DNA of 64,000 bases, taken from RDXT01 sp033762375. Lineage in GTDB: Bacteria; Bacteroidota; Bacteroidia; J057. Below, piece after piece: positions 26,627 through 34,797 of the stretch (position 1 is its first letter; every line of letters begins with the position of its first letter). Below the pieces are notes generated by a model that saw only the letters and a program-made list of their open reading frames with translations, had not been told where the DNA came from and searched no databases. The DNA is taken from positions 1 to 64,000 of the forward strand of contig JANRLQ010000064.1 in assembly GCA_033762375.1 (NCBI GenBank), read 5' to 3'. Both the position numbers and the translations under genes were made by a program.

Positions 26627-27287
26627 TAAGGCAGACCTCAGACAGGCTACCCGCCAGGCGACGCTGCGAAAAACAAGTGGCAGGTCTGAGCGAAAATACC
26701 ACCTGATCATCTGCGAGGGGGAAAAAACCGAACCTAACTATTTCAAAACCCTGAAGCACAAACTCCCACGGGGGGTAATTGAATATATCGAAATCGAAGG
26801 TACCGGGACCAATACGGCCAGCCTGATTGAAGAAGCTATACGCCTCCGCACCCAAAAAGAAGCTGCTTACGGGCGCAAATTTGACTTCACCTGGGCTGTT
26901 TTTGACCGGGACAGTTTTCCGGCTGCCAACTTCGACAACGCCATCCTGAAAGGCGAACACTCGAAACCTCCCATTCACTGTGCATGGTCGAATGAGGCCT
27001 TTGAATTGTGGTACCTCCTCCACCTGGCATTTGTCAATACGGGTATGCCCCGCGAAGATTATAAGAGCCGGATCGAACACTGGCTCACAAACCGAATGGG
27101 GACCCCTTTTATCTATCAGAAAAACCGGAACGATATGTACCAAATCCTTCAGGAATATGGCAATGAGGCACAGGCGATCAAATGGGCTCAACAGCTTGAT
27201 CAACAATACGGTAACCATCAATTTTCCAGCCATAATCCACGTACACGTGTACATGTGCTCATACAGGAACTCAATCGGCTGTTGTAG
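26604..27287 (+). CDS. RloB-like Toprim-fold protein, AbiLii-like
   Basis: 227 aa, complete RloB/AbiLii domain. The N-terminus is basic (MGRKIKVDKADLRQ). Toprim-like acidic signature: ICEGEKTEPNYF (Glu40, Glu43) and VFDRDSF (Asp101, Asp103), followed by the family hallmark WSNEAFELWYLLH. This arrangement predicts metal-dependent nuclease activity, with the ATPase upstream as sensor or motor, similar in logic to a split OLD protein. It overlaps the ATPase gene by 23 bp. No RM or toxin genes surround it. Confidence 0.85.
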   Translation: MGRKIKVDKADLRQATRQATLRKTSGRSERKYHLIICEGEKTEPNYFKTLKHKLPRGVIEYIEIEGTGTNTASLIEEAIRLRTQKEAAYGRKFDFTWAVFDRDSFPAANFDNAILKGEHSKPPIHCAWSNEAFELWYLLHLAFVNTGMPREDYKSRIEHWLTNRMGTPFIYQKNRNDMYQILQEYGNEAQAIKWAQQLDQQYGNHQFSSHNPRTRVHVLIQELNRLL

Positions 27288-27450
27288 TCCTGATCCACGC
27301 TGCCTGGTACATTCAGACATGCCTCACCTCGACCCCTCCCGTTTGGCTGTTTCTGCAGGTCTGCATCCCCCTCTATCATATTCTCCCTGAAAAACACCTG
27401 TATATTTCCCAAAATACCGTACCTTTATCCTGATAGCAACCCTATACCCT

Positions 27451-27669
27451 ATGCAAACCCAGGAGATTAACCGTATCTTGTCTGAAATCGGACAAAAACT
27501 GAAGGAAACCCAGCAACTCTCCCATCAACTGGAGCGACTGATCCCGGCTGATTATCCTTCCCTCGGGGCCCAGGCCAGTGTGATGAAAACTTTTCTGCAC
27601 CAGGTACATACCCAGCAGGAAGGCATCCTGGCCATGCTGAAGGCCTACCAGCAGGACACCCACGCATGA
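27451..27669 (+). CDS. Small helical/coiled-coil protein, 72 aa
   Basis: Almost wholly helical pattern with heptad-like hydrophobics (INRILSEIGQKLKETQQLSH). No family recognised. It lies 13 bp before the helicase-nuclease start in the same direction, so it is likely its operon partner. A TACCTTTA element at 27420-27427 may be the -7 box of the pair's promoter. Real coding status is probable from position rather than homology. Confidence 0.6.
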   Translation: MQTQEINRILSEIGQKLKETQQLSHQLERLIPADYPSLGAQASVMKTFLHQVHTQQEGILAMLKAYQQDTHA

Positions 27670-27682
27670 TGCTACACCCGGC

Positions 27683-30600
27683 GTGCAGCAACTCCTGATC
27701 TATAAGTCCTCGGCAGGTTCCGGCAAAACCCATACCCTGGTCCGGGAATACCTGAAGCTCATCCTCCCGGCACCCCACCGCTACCGGGAGGTGCTGGCGA
27801 TCACCTTTACCAACAAGGCGACGGCCGAGATGAAAAACCGGATCGTCCAGACCTTGTCAGCCCTGGCTACACTCCCGGAGGCAGAGCTGGTCCGGTATCC
27901 GATGTACCAGGACCTCGTATCCCACTTTACAGCAGGTGACCATCCGTACTACCTGCCCCGGCAGGCCCGTGCCGCCCTGCATGCGATCCTCAATGACTAC
28001 GGGAGTTTTTCGGTAAGTACGATTGAGCGTTTTTTTCAGCGGATCGTGCGGGCCTTCGCACGTGAACTGAATATCCCCCTCGGGTACGAGGTGGAGATGA
28101 ACCAGCAACTGGTGCTCCAGCGGGTGATGGACCTGCTCTTTCAGGACATTGGCGCCGACCCGGATACCACCCGACTCCTGAGTGAATACGCCGAACGCAA
28201 CCTCCAGGCTGGCAAAAGCTGGAAACTGGAGCGGGAAATCACCTCACTCGGCCGGGAACTGTTTAAGGAAGCCTATCTCGCCCGCCAGCAGCCTGACGAG
28301 GGGCACCTGGTGGATGAGTTGTTTGGCCTCGACAAAATCCTGCGGGAGATCGGGCAGCAGTTTGAGCGGGAGGTCACCCGGATCGCACAGGAGGCCTGTG
28401 GCCTGATCGAGGCAGCGGGCCTGGGGGTTGATGATTTTGTATATGGCAAAAGTGGCCCCGCAGGGTATTTTTATGCCTTGCTGAAGGAAGTTGACAAAGA
28501 ACCCGGCCCCAGGTTTTGTGATGCCAGAGAACCCAACAAATGGGTGGCTAAAAAGGGCGCATCCACTCAGGCCCTGGCACTGGCTCCCCAGCTTATCTCG
28601 CTCCGGGAGGCCTATCTCAGCTACCGTGACCGCGAGAACCCGCGCTACCAGACGAGCCTCCTGATCCGGCAGCACCTGTACAGTACCGGTGCGCTCCGGC
28701 TGCTGGCCTATTGGCTGGAGGTCTATCGCCGGGATACCCAGCGGCTGATCATCTCCGACACCAGTCCCCTGCTCAAGCAGGTCATCACCCACGACCACGA
28801 CCCGCCTTTTATCTACGAAAAAATTGGCACCCGATACCAGCATTACCTGCTGGACGAGTTTCAGGACACCTCTGATGTACAGTGGGCCAACCTCAGGCCC
28901 CTGATCCTGGAGGCCCTGGCCGGAGGGTCGGGCAGCCTAATCGTGGGGGATGTGAAGCAGTCTATTTACCGCTGGCGCAATGGCAACCTCCGCCTGCTCC
29001 TGAATCAGGTAGAAAACGACCTCAGGGAGATCGGACAAGTACCCAGCACCTCGACCCTCGACAAAAACTATCGTACGGCTGGCGACATTGTCCGGTTTAA
29101 CAATGCTTTTTTTAAAGCAGCAGCAGGCCTGCTGAACAGCCAGGCTCAAGCTCCTGGCAAGCTGATCGAAAAAGCCTATGAAGACGTGGAGCAGCAGGCT
29201 CACCGGAACCAACTCCCGGGGTATGTGTCGCTGGAGGGATTGCCGGATGATGATACACCTGCTTATCAGCCTGAGGCCGACGATGGCGCAGAGCCGGATA
29301 CCGGCTGGAAAGCAGCAGCCCGTGCGAGGACCCTGGACATCATTCGCCGGGCAAGGGCAGATGGATTCAGGGGGCAGGACATTACCCTCCTGGTCCGCAC
29401 CAATCCTGACGGCGTGGACATCGCGGCCTATCTCCAGGCCCAGGGTGAACGGGTGGTCTCCGGCGAATCCCTGAAAATCATCAGCCACCCGGATGTGCAG
29501 GCCCTGCTGAGTTTTTTGCGGTACCTCCACCAGCCCGAAGATGCCATCCACCAGACCGCAGCCTGGTACCAATACCTGCGTCTCATGCACCCGGAGGCAC
29601 TGGACCATACAGGATGGACATCCGCCGGGACGGGGGCCTTCCCGCTTCAGACGCATCTGGCCCACCTGAACCGGCTCTCCGTCTATGAGTGTGTAGAGCA
29701 GTTGTTGCAGCTGTTTCCGGCGATCTCCCAGCCGCACGCCTACCTCCAGGGGTTTCTGGATCTTGTACTGCGGTACAACGGGGCGCGGGATGCGAGTATT
29801 GCAGGTTTTCTGCAGGAGTGGGATGAATCGCTCGCTGACCGCTCCATCGCAGCAGCACCCGATCCTGATGCCGTGCAGGTCATGACAATCCATAAATCCA
29901 AAGGCCTGGAGTTTCCGGTTGTGATCCTGCCCTTTGCTGACTGGCCGCTACAGCCTGCCCGGGACCACATCCTCTGGGTAAAAACAGATAAGCCCCCTTT
30001 TGATCAATGGGGCGAGTTTCCGGTGACGTACTCCAAAAAGCTGGCAGCGTCTTTTTTTGAGGCGGAATATCAAGCGGAGTCGCGGGACACGTACCTGGAC
30101 AACCTCAACCTGCTGTACGTAGCTTTTACCCGTCCGGAGTACCGGCTGTATATATTGTACCGGGAGCAACCACCAAGCAAAAATGAAACTAATTCCAGCC
30201 CCGCCCGGGTCTCCGACCTGCTGCAAAAATTGCTGACGGACCCGGCATCGCCCCTGCCCCTAACCCGCAGGGGTGATTATACCTGGACTACGGGTGAAGA
30301 AGCCGACCGGGAGGCCCTGACCCGCGCAGGCGCACGGGACCATGCCCATACGGGTGTGAGCCAGACGCTCCACCCCAATCTCCGCCGCCCCGGCCCCTGG
30401 GAACACGCGGCGCGTATCCGCCTGAACGAACGACGGTATCCCGATCCGGCCTGGCTACAGCCAGAGGCAGCCCGCGCCTGGGGGACCCTCGTGCATGAGG
30501 CCCTCGCCCTCGTCAACACACATGATGACATACCTGCGGCCCTGACGACCCTGCTCCAGCAAGGGGTGATCCGGGAGGCGCAGCTTGAGCCGCTGCAGGC

Positions 30601-30898
30601 CGTGCTGACGGAAGTGATCAGCCTACCGGATGTAGCTGCCTGGTACGATGGCTCATGGACGGCCTACCGCGAGCGGGCCATCCTCGTCAGACCAGGGCTC
30701 ACCCTCAGACCTGACCGGGTCATGGTACGGGGCCAGGAGGCCATCGTGGTCGAGTACAAAACCGGTCACCCCAGCCCGGATCATGCTGATCAGGTACAGC
30801 AATATCTCTCCCTGATGTCACAGCTCGGATACACCCAGGTGCAGGGATACGTATATTACCTGAATACCCGCCAATTGGTACCGGTCACCCGTCCCTAA
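27683..30898 (+). CDS. UvrD/Rep-family helicase with C-terminal PD-(D/E)XK nuclease (RecB/AddA-like)
   Basis: 1071 aa from a GTG start; no in-frame ATG lies nearby, and VQQLLIYKSSAGSGKT is where relatives begin. Superfamily 1A motifs: Walker A AGSGKT (11-16), ITFTNKATAEMK, DEFQDTSDVQW (Walker B, about 392), GDVKQSIYRWR, and MTIHKSKGLEFPV. The C-terminal 150 residues form a RecB-family nuclease: PDRV, then VVEYKTG (Glu1024, Lys1026) and QVQQY. It would process double-strand breaks for recombination. The AddB-like partner usually found next to it is not in the window. Confidence 0.92.
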   Translation: MQQLLIYKSSAGSGKTHTLVREYLKLILPAPHRYREVLAITFTNKATAEMKNRIVQTLSALATLPEAELVRYPMYQDLVSHFTAGDHPYYLPRQARAALHAILNDYGSFSVSTIERFFQRIVRAFARELNIPLGYEVEMNQQLVLQRVMDLLFQDIGADPDTTRLLSEYAERNLQAGKSWKLEREITSLGRELFKEAYLARQQPDEGHLVDELFGLDKILREIGQQFEREVTRIAQEACGLIEAAGLGVDDFVYGKSGPAGYFYALLKEVDKEPGPRFCDAREPNKWVAKKGASTQALALAPQLISLREAYLSYRDRENPRYQTSLLIRQHLYSTGALRLLAYWLEVYRRDTQRLIISDTSPLLKQVITHDHDPPFIYEKIGTRYQHYLLDEFQDTSDVQWANLRPLILEALAGGSGSLIVGDVKQSIYRWRNGNLRLLLNQVENDLREIGQVPSTSTLDKNYRTAGDIVRFNNAFFKAAAGLLNSQAQAPGKLIEKAYEDVEQQAHRNQLPGYVSLEGLPDDDTPAYQPEADDGAEPDTGWKAAARARTLDIIRRARADGFRGQDITLLVRTNPDGVDIAAYLQAQGERVVSGESLKIISHPDVQALLSFLRYLHQPEDAIHQTAAWYQYLRLMHPEALDHTGWTSAGTGAFPLQTHLAHLNRLSVYECVEQLLQLFPAISQPHAYLQGFLDLVLRYNGARDASIAGFLQEWDESLADRSIAAAPDPDAVQVMTIHKSKGLEFPVVILPFADWPLQPARDHILWVKTDKPPFDQWGEFPVTYSKKLAASFFEAEYQAESRDTYLDNLNLLYVAFTRPEYRLYILYREQPPSKNETNSSPARVSDLLQKLLTDPASPLPLTRRGDYTWTTGEEADREALTRAGARDHAHTGVSQTLHPNLRRPGPWEHAARIRLNERRYPDPAWLQPEAARAWGTLVHEALALVNTHDDIPAALTTLLQQGVIREAQLEPLQAVLTEVISLPDVAAWYDGSWTAYRERAILVRPGLTLRPDRVMVRGQEAIVVEYKTGHPSPDHADQVQQYLSLMSQLGYTQVQGYVYYLNTRQLVPVTRP

Positions 30899-31067
30899 AA
30901 TCCTGGACGTCAGGATATGCCCAGTCATATCCAAATCAAAGGCGAAACATCGAAAATATCAGCCTGATTATCGTAATCGCTGCGTTACCGGTAGAATGAC
31001 ATAAACTATACGGCAGGGTTATTCGTTAACAGCTGTGTATTTGATCATCCCTTTAATAACCTTTCAC

Positions 31068-31694
31068 ATGAAATTTTCAAGCATGTTTGTACTGGGAGCT
31101 GCTCTGTTGGTAGCTGTTATGACGACTGGTTTTGGTCCTCGCCCTGCTGGTGAGCCCGTTGCCAAGCCTACGGTTTACAATGTTAATACCCAGACCAGCA
31201 AAGTGAGCTGGAAAGCCTACAAAGTCACCGGTGAGCACTTCGGTAAAATCGGCATTAAATCCGGCTCCGTATCTTTTGATGGTGGTAAACTCGTCGGCGG
31301 CACCTTTGAAATGGACATGACCAGCATGACCATCGAAGACCTCCAGGGAGACATGAATGGCCGTCTGCTCGGACACCTGAAGTCTGATGACTTCTTCAGC
31401 GTAGCCAATCACCCTGCTGCCAAACTGGTCATCACCAAGGTCGAGCCTAAAGGCACGACTGCCGGCAACTACCTCATCACGGCTGACATGACGATCAAGG
31501 GTATCACCAAACCTGTTCAGTTTGAGGCATTTGCCAGCGCTGACAAGACTACCTTCAAGGCGACTGCCTTTATCAAGGTCAACCGTGTCAACTATGACAT
31601 CAAGTATCGCTCTGCCAGCGTATTTTCAGACATCGGCGACAAGGCGATCAATGACGAGTTTGACCTGAATATCACCCTGGAAGGGGCCAAATAA
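31068..31694 (+). CDS. YceI family protein
   Basis: 208 aa with a signal peptide (MKFSSMFVLGAALLVAVMTT). The mature part is a YceI lipocalin-like barrel, shown by VSWKAYKVTGEHFGKIGIKS, LKSDDFFSVANHPAAKL and ADMTIKGITKPVQFEA. Known relatives bind polyisoprenoids or other lipids in the periplasm; the ligand here is unknown. It is a single-gene unit ended by a strong terminator. The start at 31068 places the signal peptide correctly; an upstream ATG at 31035 is less likely. Confidence 0.93.
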   Translation: MKFSSMFVLGAALLVAVMTTGFGPRPAGEPVAKPTVYNVNTQTSKVSWKAYKVTGEHFGKIGIKSGSVSFDGGKLVGGTFEMDMTSMTIEDLQGDMNGRLLGHLKSDDFFSVANHPAAKLVITKVEPKGTTAGNYLITADMTIKGITKPVQFEAFASADKTTFKATAFIKVNRVNYDIKYRSASVFSDIGDKAINDEFDLNITLEGAK

Positions 31695-31720
31695 CAAGGC
31701 CATACGTCCGTATATACTAC

Positions 31721-31746
31721 AAACCGGAGGGCAACCTCCGGTTTTT
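31721..31746 (+). terminator. Rho-independent terminator of the YceI gene
   Basis: AAACCGGAGG (31721-31730), tetraloop GCAA, CCTCCGGTTT (31735-31744), followed by more T. It is a perfect 10-bp stem. It may also serve ilvA, which ends at 31771 on the other strand. Confidence 0.85.
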
Positions 31747-31770
31747 GTGTTTATTTACCCATCTGTTCTC

Positions 31771-33066
31771 CTATACCAGCATATGATACAGGGTCGGATT
31801 GTCATTTACACACTGATAATCTACCTTATGCTGCTCCATCCGGGCAATCAGGGCGGCGTAGTCCCGTGGAGACTCCACCTCGATACCAACCAGGGCCGGG
31901 CCTTTTTCGCGGTTGTTCTTTTTGGTGTACTCAAAATGTGAAATATCATCCCGTGGCCCCAGGACATTGCCCAAAAACTCCCGCAAGGCACCCGCCCGCT
32001 GGGGAAACCGGATCAGGAAATAATGTTTGAGGCCCTCATGCAGCATGGAGCGTTCTTTGATCTCCTCCATCCGCATGATGTCGTTGTTGCCACCGCTGAC
32101 AACACATACGACCTGCTTGCCCCGTATCTGGTCCCGGTAACTGTCCAGGGCAGCCAGGGCCAGGGCACCGGCTGGCTCTACCACAATGGCATCCTCATTG
32201 TACAACTGGAGAATGGTGGTGCAGACCTTGCCCTCTGGCACCAGTACAATATCGTCCAGCAGCCCCCGGCAGATATCAAAGGTGGTATCCCCTACCCTGC
32301 GCACGGCAGCCCCATCTACAAATTTATCTATCTCAGGTAGCGTCACGACCTGACCAGCCGCCAATGACTGCTGCATCGCCGGTGCGCCCAGCGGCTCCAC
32401 CCCGATGATCCTTGTGTGCGGGCTGATCTGGCGAAAATAACTCCCCAGTCCGGCGGCCAGGCCGCCCCCGCCGATCGGCACAAAAATAAAATCAATCGGT
32501 TCCCGGCTATCTGCCAGGATTTCCATCCCTACCGTACCCTGCCCGGCGATAACCGCCAGATCGTCAAAGGGATGAATAAATACCTTGTCATTCTCCTGGC
32601 AGTCCAGCAGAGCTGCCGCGTAGGCATCATCATACGTATCTCCCGCCAGGACGACCTCGACCATCTCAGCCCCAAACATCCGCACACGCTGGATTTTTTG
32701 CTGGGGTGTCGTCACCGGCATATATATTTTCCCGGCAATCCCCAGGTTATGGCAGGAAAAAGCGACACCCTGGGCATGATTGCCCGCACTGGCACATACG
32801 ATGCCACGGGTGCGTTCCGCCTGAGACAGGCCTGCCATCCGGTTATATGCGCCCCGGAGTTTGTACGATCGGACGGTCTGCAAGTCCTCCCGCTTGAACC
32901 AGACCGTGCAGTCATAGCGCCCTGACCAGGCCGGATTTTCGGCCAGGGGGGTGCGCATCACGACCCCTTTGAGGCGTTCGCTTGCACCGACGATCCGGGC
33001 GATGGAGAGGAGAGAAGACGTTTCGGTCTGGGTCTGTGGCTGCATAGGCAAAAAGGGCAACATCAT
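31771..33066 (-). CDS. ilvA: Threonine ammonia-lyase (biosynthetic)
   Basis: Deaminates threonine to 2-oxobutanoate, the committed step to isoleucine. 431 aa, a PLP fold type II enzyme. The PLP lysine is in RSYKLRGAYN, the phosphate-binding loop is IGGGGLAAG, and SAGNHAQGVAF is the usual Asn loop. The C-terminal 90 residues (RFPQRAGALREFLGNVL, YTKKNNREKG) are an ACT-like regulatory domain of the shorter type, so feedback by isoleucine is likely. Last gene of the ilv operon; a strong hairpin separates it from ilvC. Start codons at 33066, 33063 or 33045 are all possible. Confidence 0.94.
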   Translation of the reverse strand: MMLPFLPMQPQTQTETSSLLSIARIVGASERLKGVVMRTPLAENPAWSGRYDCTVWFKREDLQTVRSYKLRGAYNRMAGLSQAERTRGIVCASAGNHAQGVAFSCHNLGIAGKIYMPVTTPQQKIQRVRMFGAEMVEVVLAGDTYDDAYAAALLDCQENDKVFIHPFDDLAVIAGQGTVGMEILADSREPIDFIFVPIGGGGLAAGLGSYFRQISPHTRIIGVEPLGAPAMQQSLAAGQVVTLPEIDKFVDGAAVRRVGDTTFDICRGLLDDIVLVPEGKVCTTILQLYNEDAIVVEPAGALALAALDSYRDQIRGKQVVCVVSGGNNDIMRMEEIKERSMLHEGLKHYFLIRFPQRAGALREFLGNVLGPRDDISHFEYTKKNNREKGPALVGIEVESPRDYAALIARMEQHKVDYQCVNDNPTLYHMLV

Positions 33067-33109
33067 GGGGGAAAATCCGCATCAACCCGCCCGCCAGCGG
33101 GAAATATAA

Positions 33110-33140
33110 CCCGGAAAACCAGCTAAGCTGGTTTTCCGGG
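33110..33140 (-). terminator. Strong hairpin between ilvC and ilvA
   Basis: CCCGGAAAACCAGC (33110-33123) and GCTGGTTTTCCGGG (33127-33140) form a 14-bp perfect stem with a 3-nt loop, 10 bp after the ilvC stop. On the minus strand the following bases are TTATATTTCC, so termination may be partial. It could lower ilvA expression relative to the rest of the operon or protect the ilvC mRNA end. Confidence 0.65.
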
Positions 33141-33150
33141 CGGTCACATA

Positions 33151-34188
33151 TCAGGGACGGAGCTGGCGCACCATCGCACCGGCCTGCCACATTTCGGAGT
33201 TGCGGATTTCGGAGAGTTCCTCTTCCAGGCGCTCACGATAGTCATCCCGGCGGTTGGCCTCGATGGTGATGCGGGCTTCATTGCCGCTGGCGACACTGTC
33301 GTACAGGTCTTTAAACACAGGAGCGACTGCATCGCGGAACCTGTTTTTCCAGTCCAGTGCCCCACGCTGAGCCGTGGTAGAACAGTTGGCATACATCCAG
33401 TCCATGCCATTTTCGCCGACGAGGACGATCAGGCTCTGGGTGAGTTCTTCGACCGTCTCATTAAATGCCTCAGAAGGGGTATGGCCATTGCCCCGGAGCA
33501 GGTTGTACTGCGCTTCCATGATCCCGGCCAGGGCGCCCATGAGGACACCACGCTCGCCGGTCAGGTCGCTGTAAACCTCCTTTTGGAAAGTCGTCTCAAA
33601 CAAAAAACCAGAGCCAATCCCGATCCCGATCGCCATAGCCTTCTCGCGGGCACGCCCGGAGGCATCCTGGTTGACGGCAAAGCTGGAATTGATCCCTTTA
33701 CCCTGAAGGAAAAGGCGGCGCACACTGGTGCCGGATCCCTTGGGAGCGGCCAGGATCACATCTACCTCCGCAGGCGGTACGATACCCGTCTGATCATTGT
33801 AGGTCAGGCCAAACCCATGTGAAAAAAACAGGGTTTTGCCCGGGGTCAGATACTGCCGGATGGTAGGCCAGGTGGCGATCTGGCCGGCGTCGGAGAGGAG
33901 GTTCATCAGAATGGTACCACGCTCGCAGGCCTCTTCGATGTCAAACAGGCTCTCGCCGGGCACCCATCCATCGGACACAGCTTTGTCCCAGGTGCGGGAA
34001 TTTTTGCGCTGGCCTACAATGACCCGGAATCCATTGTCACGGAGGTTCAGTGCCTGGGCCGGTCCTTGTACCCCATATCCCAGGGCTACCAGTACCTCGT
34101 CCTTCAGCACCTGACGAGCATGCTCCAGCGGGAATTCTTCACGGGTCACGACGGTCTCCAATACACCGCCAAAATTCATTACTGCCAT
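33151..34188 (-). CDS. ilvC: Ketol-acid reductoisomerase
   Basis: Second common step of valine and isoleucine synthesis; isomerises and reduces acetohydroxy acids with NADPH and Mg2+. 345 aa, class I form. The Rossmann motif GYGVQGPAQALNL lies at about 37-49; VGQRKNSRTW carries the phosphate-binding Arg/Ser of NADPH users; the metal site lies in YSDLTGERGVLMGA, and the C-terminal knotted domain contains NGMDWMYANCSTTAQRG. The sequence matches the Bacteroidota version of the family closely. It sits between ilvN and ilvA. Confidence 0.96.
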   Translation of the reverse strand: MAVMNFGGVLETVVTREEFPLEHARQVLKDEVLVALGYGVQGPAQALNLRDNGFRVIVGQRKNSRTWDKAVSDGWVPGESLFDIEEACERGTILMNLLSDAGQIATWPTIRQYLTPGKTLFFSHGFGLTYNDQTGIVPPAEVDVILAAPKGSGTSVRRLFLQGKGINSSFAVNQDASGRAREKAMAIGIGIGSGFLFETTFQKEVYSDLTGERGVLMGALAGIMEAQYNLLRGNGHTPSEAFNETVEELTQSLIVLVGENGMDWMYANCSTTAQRGALDWKNRFRDAVAPVFKDLYDSVASGNEARITIEANRRDDYRERLEEELSEIRNSEMWQAGAMVRQLRP

Positions 34189-34244
34189 GAGAAAAATCGG
34201 TTAATGAAAAAGTTTTTAGGTAGAAAACAGCTAAGCAGGAGGCA

Positions 34245-34766
34245 TCAGACCAAATGTCCCTCTACGTATGCGCGGAGGTTCAGTGGTTTTTTTGAAATGG
34301 CTGTCACCCCCGACCGGGAAAATCCCAGGACGCCATAAGGTTCCAGCTTATGAAACAGGTCCATGGTCTCACCGGGGTGACCGGTTTTTTCGATCATGAT
34401 ATAGTCTGGCTCAATATTGAGCACACGGGCGTGGTTTTCGCGCACGATCCGCTCGATGGTGCCGTTGACGAGGTTTTCGGTAGATACCTTGTACAGGGCC
34501 AGCTCCTGCTGCACGATGTCTTCTTCGCGCAGGAGAAAAGCTTTGATCACCCCGATGATTTTGTCCACCTGAAGCCGGACCTTGGAGGCCTCACGCTCTG
34601 TAGCCCGGATGACCACGATAAACCGGAATATTCCGGGGATTTCTGTCTCGGAAGTCGTAAGGCTCTCGATATTGAGGTGGCGGCGCGTAAAAATCGAGGT
34701 GATGCGGTGCAGCATCCCGATCTTATTTTCGGTAAAGATAGACAGGATGAAAGTTTCTGGTGTCAT
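34245..34766 (-). CDS. ilvN: Acetolactate synthase small (regulatory) subunit
   Basis: 173 aa. An N-terminal ACT domain (SIFTENKIGMLHRITSIFTR, about 8-27) provides valine feedback; the C-terminal domain stabilises and activates IlvB. It follows ilvB by 31 bp and precedes ilvC by 56 bp in the same transcript. Confidence 0.95.
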   Translation of the reverse strand: MTPETFILSIFTENKIGMLHRITSIFTRRHLNIESLTTSETEIPGIFRFIVVIRATEREASKVRLQVDKIIGVIKAFLLREEDIVQQELALYKVSTENLVNGTIERIVRENHARVLNIEPDYIMIEKTGHPGETMDLFHKLEPYGVLGFSRSGVTAISKKPLNLRAYVEGHLV

Positions 34767-34797
34767 AGCCGATCAGCTTATGCGTACAGGGTAAGGA

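Noticed and set aside
27238..27256. Palindromic GTACACGTGTAC near the 3' end of the RloB-like gene
   Set aside because: It lies within coding sequence of the conserved C-terminus and has no operator-like partner nearby; probably chance.
28937..29893. 318-aa minus-strand frame inside the helicase-nuclease gene
   Set aside because: Antisense to conserved helicase motifs and without a recognisable domain.
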